DNA of 64,000 bases from Actinomadura litoris (GTDB lineage Bacteria; Actinomycetota; Actinomycetes; Streptosporangiales; Streptosporangiaceae): positions 62,001 through 126,000 of the forward strand of contig NZ_WOFH01000008.1 in assembly GCF_009733595.1 (NCBI RefSeq), written 5' to 3'. Both the position numbers and the translations under genes were made by a program. Under the pieces are notes generated by a model. It saw nothing but the letters and a program-made list of their open reading frames with translations, had not been told where the DNA came from and made no database searches. Shown in pieces: positions 52,462-61,126 of this stretch; position 1 is the stretch's first letter, and each line of letters opens with the position of its first letter.

Positions 52462-53205
52462 ATGGCGGCGGATCTGGCGGGACGGGCGGCTCTGGTGACC
52501 GGGGGCGGGCGCGGCATCGGCGCGGCGATCGCGCTGCGGCTGGCGCGCGAGGGCGCGGACGTCGCGATCACCTATGTGCGGGCGCCGGAGCGGGCGGCGG
52601 AGGTCGTCCGGCAGATCGAGGCGGCGGGGCGGCGCGGCCTCGCGATCCAGGCGGACGCCGCGGACGCGGGGGCCGTCGCGTCCGCCGTCGACACCGCGGC
52701 GCGGGAGTTGGGCCGCCTCGACGTCCTGGTCAACAACGCGGGCATCGCCCCGTACGGGCCGCTGGAGGACGTGCAGGCCGAGGAGATCGACCGGACGCTC
52801 GCCATCCACGTGCGGGCGGCGTTCGTCGCCGCGCAGGCGGCGGCGCGGCACCTCGGCGAGGGCGGGCGGATCGTGAGCATCGGCAGCAGCCTCGCCGAGC
52901 GCGTCCCCTACCCCGGGTGGACGCTGTACGCGATGAGCAAGTCGGCGCTGATCGGCATGACCCGCGGCCTGGCGCGCGACCTCGGGCCGCGCGGGATCAC
53001 CGCGAACGTGGTGCAGCCGGGCTCGACCGACACCGAGATGAACCCGGCCGACTCCCCCGACGCCGACTTCGAGCGCGGGTTCACCGCGCTCGGCCGGTAC
53101 GGGCGGGCCGAGGAGATCGCCGCGATGGTCGCGCATCTGGCGGGACCGGGCGGCGGCTACGTCACCGGCGCGTCGATCGCGGTCGACGGGGGGTACGCGG
53201 CCTGA
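52462..53205 (+). CDS. SDR family oxidoreductase
   Basis: 247 residues; GGGAGG precedes the ATG at 52462, which excludes a longer in-frame start. TGGGRGIG is at 13-20, NNAG at 91-94, and the catalytic residues are Ser142, Tyr156 and Lys160 (YAMSK). The C-terminus DGGYAA is typical of 3-oxoacyl-ACP reductase-like enzymes. Substrate unknown; divergence from a TetR gene and coupling to an exporter suggest an inducible stress or detoxification function. The stop overlaps the exporter's start by one base (TGATG). Confidence 0.92.
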   Translation: MAADLAGRAALVTGGGRGIGAAIALRLAREGADVAITYVRAPERAAEVVRQIEAAGRRGLAIQADAADAGAVASAVDTAARELGRLDVLVNNAGIAPYGPLEDVQAEEIDRTLAIHVRAAFVAAQAAARHLGEGGRIVSIGSSLAERVPYPGWTLYAMSKSALIGMTRGLARDLGPRGITANVVQPGSTDTEMNPADSPDADFERGFTALGRYGRAEEIAAMVAHLAGPGGGYVTGASIAVDGGYAA

Positions 53206-53522
53206 TGCCCTGGATCGTCCTGGTGATCGCGGCGCTCCTGGAGCTGGTGTGGGCGACCGCGCTCAAGCAGTCGGAGGGCTTCACCCGGCTCTGGCCGAGC
53301 GTGATCGGGCTGTCGGTGGCGCTGCTCAGCGTCGTGGTGCTGTCGGTGGCGCTGCGCGACCTGCCGGTCGGGACCGCCTACGCGGTGTGGGTGGGGCTCG
53401 GGTCGCTCGGGGTGGCGGTGACGGGCATGATCGCACTCGGCGAGAGCGTCACCCCGGCCCGGGTGGCCTGCCTCGGCCTGATCCTGATCGGAGTTATCGG
53501 TCTGAAGGTGGTCGAAGGGTAG
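53205..53522 (+). CDS. gdx: SMR-family transporter, guanidinium exporter (Gdx/SugE type)
   Basis: 105 residues, four transmembrane helices, dual-topology small multidrug resistance fold. The conserved Glu13 is in LLELVWATALKQSEGFTRLW, a sequence typical of Gdx/SugE rather than EmrE-type pumps. GTAYAVWVGLGSLGVAV follows in helix 3. Gdx proteins export guanidinium in exchange for protons. No guanidine riboswitch is seen, and the gene is instead driven with the SDR gene under TetR control, so regulation differs from the classic case. A second partner gene is absent, consistent with a homodimer. Confidence 0.87.
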   Translation: MPWIVLVIAALLELVWATALKQSEGFTRLWPSVIGLSVALLSVVVLSVALRDLPVGTAYAVWVGLGSLGVAVTGMIALGESVTPARVACLGLILIGVIGLKVVEG

Positions 53523-53532
53523 TAATAGGGAT

Positions 53533-54288
53533 ATGACGACGCAGATGCTGGGCATCGACATCGGCGGATCGGGCATCAAGGGCGCACCGGTCGATCTGTC
53601 GGACGGCACGTTCACCCGGGACCGCTACCGCATCGACACGCCGAAACCGTCCGCGCCGGAGCCGGTCGCGGAGGTGGTCGGCGAGATCGTGCGGCACTTC
53701 GCCTGGGACGGCCCGGTCGGCGTGACGTTCCCGGGCGTGGTGATCGACGGGGTGACGCTGTCGGCGGCGAACGTGTCCAAGCACTGGATCGGGCAGGACG
53801 CGCGGAGCCTGTTCGCGAAGGCGACCGGGTGCCCGGTGACGCTGCTGAACGACGCCGACGCCGCCGGGATCGCGGAGATGCGGCTCGGATCGGGGAAGGG
53901 CCGCACCGGGACGGTCGTGCTGCTCACGCTCGGGACCGGGATCGGCAGCGCCGTGTTCACCGACGGTGTGCTCGTCCCCAACACCGAGTTCGGGCATCTG
54001 CAACTGCACGGCAAGGACGCGGAGGCGCGCGCGTCCGCCAAGGCCCGCGAGGAGCACGGCCTCGGCTGGGAGAAGTGGGCGAAGCGGCTCGGCGAGTACA
54101 TGGCGCACCTGGAGGCGCTGATCTCGCCGTCGCTGATCATCGTCGGCGGCGGGGTGAGCCGCAAGTCCGAGCACTTCGTCCCGCTGATCAAGGGCGTGCG
54201 GGCGCCGATCGTCCCGGCGACGCTGGTCAACAACGCCGGGATCGTCGGTGCCGCGATGGCGGCGGCCGAGGAGACCGCGCCCGCCTAG
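53533..54288 (+). CDS. ppgK: polyphosphate glucokinase (ROK family)
   Basis: 251 residues. The phosphate-binding motif DIGGSGIKG is at 9-17, then GVTFPGVV, LLNDADAAGIAEM (catalytic Asp), LTLGTGIGSAVF, and EFGHLQLHGKDAE. The SNVSKHWIG-like NVSKHWIG is a PPGK hallmark. It phosphorylates glucose with polyphosphate or ATP and is characteristic of actinobacteria. It is 10 bp after gdx on the same strand, but the operon link is probably incidental. Its stop codon is the first of four TAG codons in a 12-bp tandem repeat. Confidence 0.94.
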   Translation: MTTQMLGIDIGGSGIKGAPVDLSDGTFTRDRYRIDTPKPSAPEPVAEVVGEIVRHFAWDGPVGVTFPGVVIDGVTLSAANVSKHWIGQDARSLFAKATGCPVTLLNDADAAGIAEMRLGSGKGRTGTVVLLTLGTGIGSAVFTDGVLVPNTEFGHLQLHGKDAEARASAKAREEHGLGWEKWAKRLGEYMAHLEALISPSLIIVGGGVSRKSEHFVPLIKGVRAPIVPATLVNNAGIVGAAMAAAEETAPA

Positions 54289-54332
54289 AGGCCCGCCTAG
54301 AGGCCCGCCTAGAGGCCCGCCTAGAGGCCCGC
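54285..54332. repeat. four tandem copies of a 12-bp unit spanning two convergent stop codons
   Basis: CTAGAGGCCCGC is repeated exactly four times. Each unit contains the palindrome CTAG, so each supplies an in-frame TAG on both strands. The first copy holds the ppgK stop (54286-54288) and the last holds the stop of the convergent mannosidase gene (54321-54323). Confidence 0.95.
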
Positions 54333-57038
54333 CTGGACGGTCCTGAGCCGGACGGTGGCGATCTCCCACGGGCGCAGCGCGAGCGTGAGCGCGCCGCCCG
54401 CGGCCTCCAGCGGCTCACCGGGGCGTCCGCGCGCATCGGCGCGGGCCGCCTCGGTGAAGGGGCCGCGCAGGACGGCCGTGGCGGGCTCGGGCGTCTGGGC
54501 GACCATCCTGGCCTCGATCCACCCGCCGTCCCGGGGGCGCAGGGACGTCAGGGCGACGCCGCGCCCGGTGAGCGTGAGACCTTCGCGGGACGCGGGGACC
54601 GGCGCCCCGACCGGCCCGTACCCGGCCGTGGCCGCGAGGTCGTGCCGGTACTCCTCGGCGGCGTCCAGGACCCGCGGGCCGGGCCGGTCGCCGTCGTGGG
54701 GCATCAGGGCGAGGCCGACCGTCCGCCCGCCCCGGCACTGCGCCCGCGGCGTCGGGAGCTGCGGCCCGGCGGGCTGGTCGCGGTAGGCGTTGCGGTCGCG
54801 GGACAGGTACCCGACCGAGCGCAGCAGGGTGAGCGCCAGCTCGCCTCCCCCGCCGGTGATCTCGTACTCGGTCACGTGCTCCAGCAGGACGGCGAGGCCG
54901 CCCGCCGCGACGAACGCCGACGCGGGATAGGTCGGGACGGGACGCTCCCCGAACCCGCCCTCGGCGGCCGTCCCGCGCTCGACCACCGCGAACTGCCCCT
55001 CGGCGAACGAGGACTCCGCCCGGCGCGGCAGCGGCAGGTGCAGCCGGACGCGGTGGTCGTCGCACCGGTTGTCGAACGCGACCCGCAGCCGCAGGAACGG
55101 CTCGCCCGCGCGCAGCTCGGCGCGCATGGCGACCGTGATGTCCTCTCCATCCTCCGAGCGGGCGTCAGAAGCGGCGTCGCCGGACGCGGGCCAGCGGTAG
55201 GTCCGGACGATGTCGAGCGCGGCCACCAGCGGCCCGGGCCGCACCGGCTCGACGCGGACGGTCAGCGGCGTCTCGACGAGCCGGTCCCGCGCGGGCGGGG
55301 CGTGGTTGTAGGTGTCGCCGAGGTCGCCGCCGTCCACGATCCGCCCCGCGCCCTCGACGACCTGCCCGGCCGGGGTGCGCAGGCGCAGCGTGCCGTCCTC
55401 GCGGACCTCGGCGCGCAGAAGCCCGTTGTCCAGCGTGGACGCGTCCGCCACCACCGGGCCGTCCACCTCGGCCGGAGCCGGAACAGAGGCCGGTGCCACG
55501 GCGGTCAGTCCCAGCGCGGGCGCGGGGACGAGCGCGGCGACCGTGCGGCGCGGGTCGGCGAGGACGCGGAGCCGCCAGTCGCCGTCCGCGCCGCGCAGGG
55601 CCTCGCGGACGTCGCCGATGTCGAACCGCGTGTCCGCGCGGGCCGTCACGTGGAAGGTGAGCGTGCGGTCGGCGGGCGACACCGACCAGTCCCGGATCTC
55701 CCGCCCGTACAGGACCCGCCCGTAGATCCGCTCCAGCAGGACCGGCAGGTCCGAGGCCGGGTGCACGGCGTCGTCCAGCACGGTCGGCGCGGTCTCCAGG
55801 ACCTGGACGGGCACCGGCCGCCCCTCCCCCGTCACCAGCCCGTCCCCGCCGGCGGAGGGCACCTCCACGACGACCACGCCCCGGCGGGCGCGCGGCGACG
55901 GGTTGAACACCAGGTGCCCGCCGAGCGGGACCCCGGCGGCCCACCGCTCCAGCGCGAGGTCGCGGACGGCGCGGCCGAGCTGCCCGGCCTCGGCGGCCCG
56001 CGCCGCGACCTGCTCGGCGGTCTCGTCGGCGCCGCAGCCGGTGACCGAGTCGTGGCAGCTCACCTCGACGAGCCGCCGCCAGGCCAGGTCGAGGAACCGC
56101 CGCGCGTCGCCCGCGTACCAGAGCGCGGCGAGCGGCTCGGCGTACCGCTCGACGAGCCGTTCGCCCCGCCCCATGAGCTGCTTCAGCCTCACCCGGGCCG
56201 AGATCACCCCGGGCAGGATGTTCGCGCGGGCGTGCGAGCGCAGTTCGCCGCGCACGCGGGTCAGCCCCTCCACCGACGGCCCGACGGCGGCCATGTACCC
56301 GGTGAGGGTGTCCAGCCGCATGCCATCACCGGCGGCGGCGATCCGGTCGGCGAGGTCGGCGGCGGGCGCGGTGTGGTCGGCGCCGTACATCGCCAGCAGC
56401 GGGCCGCCGCGCGGATGCCAGCGGGACATCGCCTCGGCGAACGCGGCGGCACGTCCCTCGGGCGCGCCGTCCTCGAACATCGACGCCGCGTTCCCGTAGC
56501 CGCCCTCGGGGAGGTACTGGGTGCGGATCACGGTCCCGTCCGGCGCCTCCCAGGCGAACGCGTGCTCCTGGACGCGGGACGGGACGCCCCGCCACACGCA
56601 CGCGTGCTCCAGCCCCGCCAGCCGCAGGATCTGCGGCGTCTGCGCGCAGTGCCCGAACTGGTCGGGCAGGTAGCCGACCATCATCGCCGCGCCCAGCTCC
56701 TCCGCGCGCCGCAGCCCGAGCTCCAGGTTCCGGACGATGGTCTCCCCCGAGCACAGGAACTCGTCGTGGAGGATCTGCCAGGGGCCGACGGCGAGCCGCC
56801 CCTCCCGGACGAGCGCGACGATCTCCTCCCGGCGCTCGGGACGGATCTCCAGGTAGTCGTCGACGGCCGCCATCTGGCCGTCCAGGGTGAAGCGCCAGCG
56901 CGGGTCGGCGGCCATCCGCTCGACGACGCCGTCGAGCAGCGACACCAGCCGCAGCCGGAAACGCTGGAACGGCAGGTACCACTCGCGGTCCCAGTGGGTG
57001 TGGGGAACGACGACGATCGGGCCCGCCTCGGTTTTCAC
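54321..57038 (-). CDS. glycoside hydrolase family 38 alpha-mannosidase
   Basis: 905 residues from the GTG at 57038. The N-terminal catalytic (alpha/beta)7 barrel has the zinc motif PHTHWDREW (His13, Asp17 region). The nucleophile Asp126 is in GYLPDQFGHCAQ, and a distal metal His is in VSCHDSVTGCGADE. A three-helix middle domain and a long beta-sandwich C-terminus follow, as in class II alpha-mannosidases. There is no signal peptide, so it acts in the cytoplasm on imported mannosides. Its start overlaps the PHP gene's stop (GTGA). With the ABC transporter upstream it forms an uptake-and-hydrolysis pathway. Confidence 0.93.
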   Translation of the reverse strand: MKTEAGPIVVVPHTHWDREWYLPFQRFRLRLVSLLDGVVERMAADPRWRFTLDGQMAAVDDYLEIRPERREEIVALVREGRLAVGPWQILHDEFLCSGETIVRNLELGLRRAEELGAAMMVGYLPDQFGHCAQTPQILRLAGLEHACVWRGVPSRVQEHAFAWEAPDGTVIRTQYLPEGGYGNAASMFEDGAPEGRAAAFAEAMSRWHPRGGPLLAMYGADHTAPAADLADRIAAAGDGMRLDTLTGYMAAVGPSVEGLTRVRGELRSHARANILPGVISARVRLKQLMGRGERLVERYAEPLAALWYAGDARRFLDLAWRRLVEVSCHDSVTGCGADETAEQVAARAAEAGQLGRAVRDLALERWAAGVPLGGHLVFNPSPRARRGVVVVEVPSAGGDGLVTGEGRPVPVQVLETAPTVLDDAVHPASDLPVLLERIYGRVLYGREIRDWSVSPADRTLTFHVTARADTRFDIGDVREALRGADGDWRLRVLADPRRTVAALVPAPALGLTAVAPASVPAPAEVDGPVVADASTLDNGLLRAEVREDGTLRLRTPAGQVVEGAGRIVDGGDLGDTYNHAPPARDRLVETPLTVRVEPVRPGPLVAALDIVRTYRWPASGDAASDARSEDGEDITVAMRAELRAGEPFLRLRVAFDNRCDDHRVRLHLPLPRRAESSFAEGQFAVVERGTAAEGGFGERPVPTYPASAFVAAGGLAVLLEHVTEYEITGGGGELALTLLRSVGYLSRDRNAYRDQPAGPQLPTPRAQCRGGRTVGLALMPHDGDRPGPRVLDAAEEYRHDLAATAGYGPVGAPVPASREGLTLTGRGVALTSLRPRDGGWIEARMVAQTPEPATAVLRGPFTEAARADARGRPGEPLEAAGGALTLALRPWEIATVRLRTVQAGL

Positions 57039-58243
57039 CCGCACAGGGCGATCACCTCGTTCGTGTGGGTCTCCAGGCGGTGCATGCCGGGGTCCTTCGC
57101 CGGGACGGCGACGTGGTCGCCCCGGATCGCCACGCGCCGGCCGCCCGGCCCGACCAGGACGGTCCCGTCCGCGTCGAGCGCGACCAGGTCGTCCTCCACG
57201 CGCAGCAGCACGGGCGCGCGTGGGCCGGAGGAGACGGACGTGCGGCCGGAGCGCAGCGCGGCGACCACCCCGTCCGCCGAGGCGTCCTCGGCCAGCACCC
57301 AGGTCGTGGGCTCCCCGAGGATCTTGTGCTGCGCCGGGTCGTGGAAGTCGCTGCCGCCGACCGGGACGGCGCCGCCCGGCAGCCACAGGTCGGTCCAGGC
57401 GAGCGGCGCGCCCCAGGTGCGGTCCCACCAGGAGGAGTGCCAGATCTCGACCAGCGGCGGGCGGTCGGCCTCGGGCAGCGGGCGGCGCCAGGCGCAGTCG
57501 CCGCTCAGCGGATGGTTGATCGACATCACCCCGCCCCGGTCGGCGGCGTAGCGCGCCCAGTCGGCGCTCGGGCGCCGGAAGTCGACCCAGCCGGTGTCGC
57601 CGAAGACGTTCGCGTGCCCGAGGTCGGTGGTGACCTCCTGGCCCGGCACGAGGACGACCCCGGCGTGCGCCCCGGCGGCGGGCAGCTCCGGATGGTGGCT
57701 GACGGTGTTGTGGTCGGTCACCGCCAGGAAGTCCAGCCCCCGGGCCGCGGCGCGGCCCGCCAGCTCGTCGACGGTGAGCGTCCCGTCGCTGTGGACGGTG
57801 TGGGCGTGCAGGTCGCCGGCCAGCCAGCGCCACCCGGCGGGCGCCGGGAGGTCGCGCGCGGGCGGGCGCTCGGGACGCGGCGCCAGGGTCTCGGCCTCGG
57901 GCTTCGGGAGCGGCACCGGGGACGTGGTGACCGCGACCTCGTAGGGCACGCCGCCCGGCGGGACGCGGTGCAGGCCGAGCCACACGTGCCACAGGCCCGG
58001 CTCCAGCTCGCCGGGCAGGTACCCGGGCGTGGCCCAGTCGGGCGTCACGGTGTAGCGGCGGCGGGCGCCGCCCGACCAGCCCCGGAACCCGTCCGGGCCG
58101 TGGCACCCGAGGTCGATGACGCCGCCCTCGAACGACAGCTCGACGGTCAGGGACGCCGTTCCCGGCGGAACCTCGAAGGGCAGCTCGCGCAGGCCCCGCT
58201 CCAGCCGGTCCTCCAGGCTCCAGCGCCCGCTGTGCGCGGTCAT
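57035..58243 (-). CDS. PHP-domain phosphoesterase (CehA/McbA family metallohydrolase)
   Basis: 402 residues. The N-terminal 130 residues are a beta-sandwich-like accessory domain (LTVELSFEGGVIDLGC, PGLWHVWLGLHRV). The PHP catalytic domain follows, with DLHAHTVHSDGTLTVDEL (HxH plus the metal ligands), VTDHNTVSHHPEL, GQEVTTDLGHANVFG, MSINHPLSGD and GSDFHDPAQH. The family hydrolyses phosphate, carbamate or amide bonds. In this operon it may remove a phosphate or other group from a mannoside. The start overlaps the ABC ATPase stop (ATGA), and the stop overlaps the mannosidase start. Confidence 0.88.
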   Translation of the reverse strand: MTAHSGRWSLEDRLERGLRELPFEVPPGTASLTVELSFEGGVIDLGCHGPDGFRGWSGGARRRYTVTPDWATPGYLPGELEPGLWHVWLGLHRVPPGGVPYEVAVTTSPVPLPKPEAETLAPRPERPPARDLPAPAGWRWLAGDLHAHTVHSDGTLTVDELAGRAAARGLDFLAVTDHNTVSHHPELPAAGAHAGVVLVPGQEVTTDLGHANVFGDTGWVDFRRPSADWARYAADRGGVMSINHPLSGDCAWRRPLPEADRPPLVEIWHSSWWDRTWGAPLAWTDLWLPGGAVPVGGSDFHDPAQHKILGEPTTWVLAEDASADGVVAALRSGRTSVSSGPRAPVLLRVEDDLVALDADGTVLVGPGGRRVAIRGDHVAVPAKDPGMHRLETHTNEVIALCG

Positions 58244-59355
58244 CGGCGTCCTCCAGTCGTGTCCATCCGCGTTTCCTCCTCCTCGCCGCCCGTGACCAGC
58301 TCGCCGTCCCGGTAGACCAGGACGCGCCCGGGGCGGGGGACGGCCCACCCCGCTGCTCCCGGTTCGGGCTCGCGGCCCTCCCCGACCACAACGTGCACGG
58401 CGCCGCCCGCGCCGTCCAGGGTCACCAGTGCCGAACCGCCGAGGTGCTCGACGACCGACACGATCCCGGGGAAGGCCCCCTCGGTCGCCTCCGAGGCGTA
58501 GTCCAGGTACTCGGGTCGTACCCCGCAGACGATCTCCTCCCCCTCGCCGAGGCGTCCGCGCGCCTCGTCCGGGACGGGCAGCTCCGCCCCGGCGACGGCG
58601 ACACGGCCGTCCCGGACCGTCCCGGCCAGCAGGTTCATGGGCGTCGAGCCGATGAACGAGGCGGCGAACACGTTCGCGGGGCGGCGGAACACCTCCTCCG
58701 GCGTGCCGAGCTGCCGGATCCGGCCCGCCTCCATCACCGCGATCCGGTCGGCGAGCGCGAGCGCCTCCGCCTGGTCGTGCGTGACGAACACGGTCGTGAT
58801 CGCGAGGTCGCGCTGGAGCCGCTTGAGCCGGGTGCGCGCCTCCAGCCGCAGCCGCGCGTCGAGGTTGGACAGCGGCTCGTCCAGCAGGAACACGCGGGGC
58901 TCGGCCACCAGCGCGCGGGCCAGCGCGACCCGCTGCTGCTGGCCGCCCGACAGCTCCCCCGGGCGGCGCGCCTCCAGCCCCGCGAGACCGAGGAGGCGCG
59001 CGGCGTCGGCGGCGCGCGCGTGCCGGTCCGCGCGCGGCCGCCGCCGGACGCGCAGCGGGTAGGCGATGTTGTCCAGGACGGTCATGTGCGGGAAGAGCGC
59101 GTAGTCCTGGAAGACCATCCCGACCCCGCGCCGTCCGGGCGGCAGCCGGGTCACCTCGCCGCCGTCGAAGGCGACCGTCCCGCCGGAGGCGGCCTCCAGC
59201 CCGGCGATCGTGCGCAGCAGCGTCGTCTTGCCGCAGCCGGACGGGCCGAGCAGCGCGAAGAACTCGCCGTCCGCCACGTCCAGGCCGAGCGCGTCCAGGG
59301 CGCGGACGCCGCCGGGGTACACCTTCGTCAGCCCGCGCACGGTGATGGCCGCCAT
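58240..59355 (-). CDS. sugar ABC transporter ATP-binding protein (MsmK/UgpC type)
   Basis: 371 residues. Walker A GPSGCGKT is at 37-44, signature LSGGQQQR at 135-142, Walker B VFLLDEP at 155-161, and the switch His in VFVTHDQAEAL. The C-terminal 120 residues form the OB-like TOBE domain typical of CUT1 ATPases (GTPEEVFRRPANVFAASFIGS). Its start overlaps the permease stop by one base. Many actinomycetes share one MsiK ATPase among all CUT1 systems, so a dedicated ATPase within this operon is notable. Confidence 0.93.
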   Translation of the reverse strand: MAAITVRGLTKVYPGGVRALDALGLDVADGEFFALLGPSGCGKTTLLRTIAGLEAASGGTVAFDGGEVTRLPPGRRGVGMVFQDYALFPHMTVLDNIAYPLRVRRRPRADRHARAADAARLLGLAGLEARRPGELSGGQQQRVALARALVAEPRVFLLDEPLSNLDARLRLEARTRLKRLQRDLAITTVFVTHDQAEALALADRIAVMEAGRIRQLGTPEEVFRRPANVFAASFIGSTPMNLLAGTVRDGRVAVAGAELPVPDEARGRLGEGEEIVCGVRPEYLDYASEATEGAFPGIVSVVEHLGGSALVTLDGAGGAVHVVVGEGREPEPGAAGWAVPRPGRVLVYRDGELVTGGEEEETRMDTTGGRR

Positions 59356-60182
59356 CAGCGCTTGATCCCTCCGTGGAAGCGGAACCCGTACCGGCGGCTC
59401 ACGAACAGGTACATCGCCACGACCGGCAGGGAGTACAGCAGCGAGAACGTCGAGATCAGCGCGAGGTCCGGCTGGCCGCCCTCGGTGTAGAACGTGTACA
59501 TGACGACCGAGGCGGGCGCCTTGTCCGGGTCGCGGAGCAGCAGGAACGGCATCAGGAAGTCGCCCCACACCTGCGCGACCGCCCAGACCCCGACGGTGGC
59601 GAGGCCCGGCCTGATCACCGGGACGACGACGTGCCGCAGCACCTGGAGCGGCGACGCGCCGAACACCCGCGCCGCCTCCTCGTAGGAGGGGGGCGTGGCG
59701 TCGGTGAAGTCCTTCAGCAGGAAGATCGCCGCGGGCAGCAGCCCGCCGGTCAGCACCAGCACCACCCCGAGCCGCGAGTCGATCAGGTGCAGGTCGAAGG
59801 CCAGCAGGAACACCGGCACCATCGCGGCCGTCCCGGTGACGATGGACGACAGTAGGAGCAGGACGTACAGCAGCGCGTCCCGACCCGGCACGCGGACCCG
59901 GCTGAGCGCGTACGCCGCGAGCGCCGCGCACGTGACGACCAGCGCGGCCGTCCCGCCCGCGAGCAGGACGGAGTTGCGCAGCGACGCCAGCGCGTAGGGG
60001 TTGTCCATCAGCACGCGGAAGTTGTGCAGGGTGAACTCGGGCAGCGAGGCGGAGACGCCCGGGTCGGCGTCGAACGGCGCGAACGCCAGCCACAGCAGCG
60101 GCAGCGAGAAGAACCCGAGCACGGCCGACACGAACGTCGCCAGCCCGATCCGGCGGAGCGCCCCGCGCACGGCCTCGTTCAC
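59355..60182 (-). CDS. sugar ABC transporter permease 2 (CUT1, MalG-like)
   Basis: 275 residues from the GTG at 60182, which overlaps the stop of permease 1 (GTGA). Six transmembrane segments and the cytoplasmic EAA loop EEAARVFGASPLQVLRHVVVPVIRPGL are present. The C-terminal SRRYGFRFHGGIKR (basic, with the GxxK end) is typical of MalG-type subunits. It forms the pore together with the gene just upstream. Confidence 0.92.
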   Translation of the reverse strand: MNEAVRGALRRIGLATFVSAVLGFFSLPLLWLAFAPFDADPGVSASLPEFTLHNFRVLMDNPYALASLRNSVLLAGGTAALVVTCAALAAYALSRVRVPGRDALLYVLLLLSSIVTGTAAMVPVFLLAFDLHLIDSRLGVVLVLTGGLLPAAIFLLKDFTDATPPSYEEAARVFGASPLQVLRHVVVPVIRPGLATVGVWAVAQVWGDFLMPFLLLRDPDKAPASVVMYTFYTEGGQPDLALISTFSLLYSLPVVAMYLFVSRRYGFRFHGGIKR

Positions 60183-61126
60183 GACGCCCCCGCCGGGGCG
60201 GCGCGGCGGGCGCGCAGGGCGCGCAGGTAGACCAGCGCGATCGCCAGGTTGATCAGGATCATGATGAGCGAGACCGCGGCCCCGGCGCCGAGCCGCCCGT
60301 CGCCGAGCGCGGTCCGGTAGACGTACACCGACATGATCTCCGAGCGCCCGTCCGGCCCGCCCGCCGTGATCAGGAACGGGGTGAAGTCGTTGAACGTCCA
60401 CAGCCCGACCAGCAGCAGGCTCGTCAGGACGTGGCCGCGCACGCGCGGGTAGACCACGTCCCGCAGCGTCTGGAGGGTCGAGGCGCCCGCGAGCGCGGCG
60501 GTCTCCAGATGGGAGGGCGGCACGTTCCCGAGCGCCGCTCCGTACAGCATCATCGAGAACGCCGTCCCGTGCCAGACGTTGAACACGATGACGCACCCCA
60601 TCGGATGGTCGAGCAGCCACGCCGTCCCCGGCGTGCCGAGCAGCGCGTTCAGCGTGCCGCCGTCGCGGTCGAGCAGCGCGATCCACAGGAACGCGATGAC
60701 CGAGGACGGCAGGATCCACGCCAGCAGCACCAGCCCCTCCACCAGCCGCCGCACCGGCCCCGGCCGGTCGCGCATCACCCAGGCGACGGCGAACCCCAGC
60801 AGCGTCTGCCCGAGCACCGCCGACCCGATGACGAACTGCGCCGTCAGCCACAGCGACCGGTGGAAGTCGCCGTCGCCGAGGACGTCGCGGTAGTTGGCGG
60901 TGCCGACGAACCGGGGCTCGCTCGCCGCGACGCCGGTGAGCCGGTAGTCGGTGGTGCCGAGGTAGAGCGTCCACAGCGCCGGGAAGACGAGGAACACCGC
61001 GACGAGGACCAGCGCGGGCGCGACGAACGCCGCGGCGCGGGCCCGGCCGAGGCCCGCCGCGTCGTCCGCGCCGGACCGGGCGGGCTCGGCGGCGACGTCA
61101 GCGCGCGGCGACGTTGGCGGCGCCAC
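60179..61126 (-). CDS. sugar ABC transporter permease 1 (CUT1, MalF-like)
   Basis: 315 residues. A soluble N-terminus of about 30 residues precedes six to seven transmembrane segments. The EAA loop is HLETAALAGASTLQTLRDVVYPRVRGHV. PALWTLYLGTTDYRLTG in the first segment and FVGTANYRDVLGD are typical of UgpA/MalF. It overlaps the end of the binding-protein gene by 29 bp. Confidence 0.92.
   Translation of the reverse strand: MAPPTSPRADVAAEPARSGADDAAGLGRARAAAFVAPALVLVAVFLVFPALWTLYLGTTDYRLTGVAASEPRFVGTANYRDVLGDGDFHRSLWLTAQFVIGSAVLGQTLLGFAVAWVMRDRPGPVRRLVEGLVLLAWILPSSVIAFLWIALLDRDGGTLNALLGTPGTAWLLDHPMGCVIVFNVWHGTAFSMMLYGAALGNVPPSHLETAALAGASTLQTLRDVVYPRVRGHVLTSLLLVGLWTFNDFTPFLITAGGPDGRSEIMSVYVYRTALGDGRLGAGAAVSLIMILINLAIALVYLRALRARRAAPAGAS

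Noticed and set aside
53400..53540. Guanidine riboswitch near the Gdx gene
   Set aside because: The gene starts inside the SDR stop codon, so there is no leader in which a riboswitch could sit.
54321..58391. A single 1356-codon frame suggesting a giant mannosidase fusion
   Set aside because: The mannosidase begins at the GTG at 57038, which overlaps the PHP gene stop. The upstream part is out-of-frame PHP sequence.
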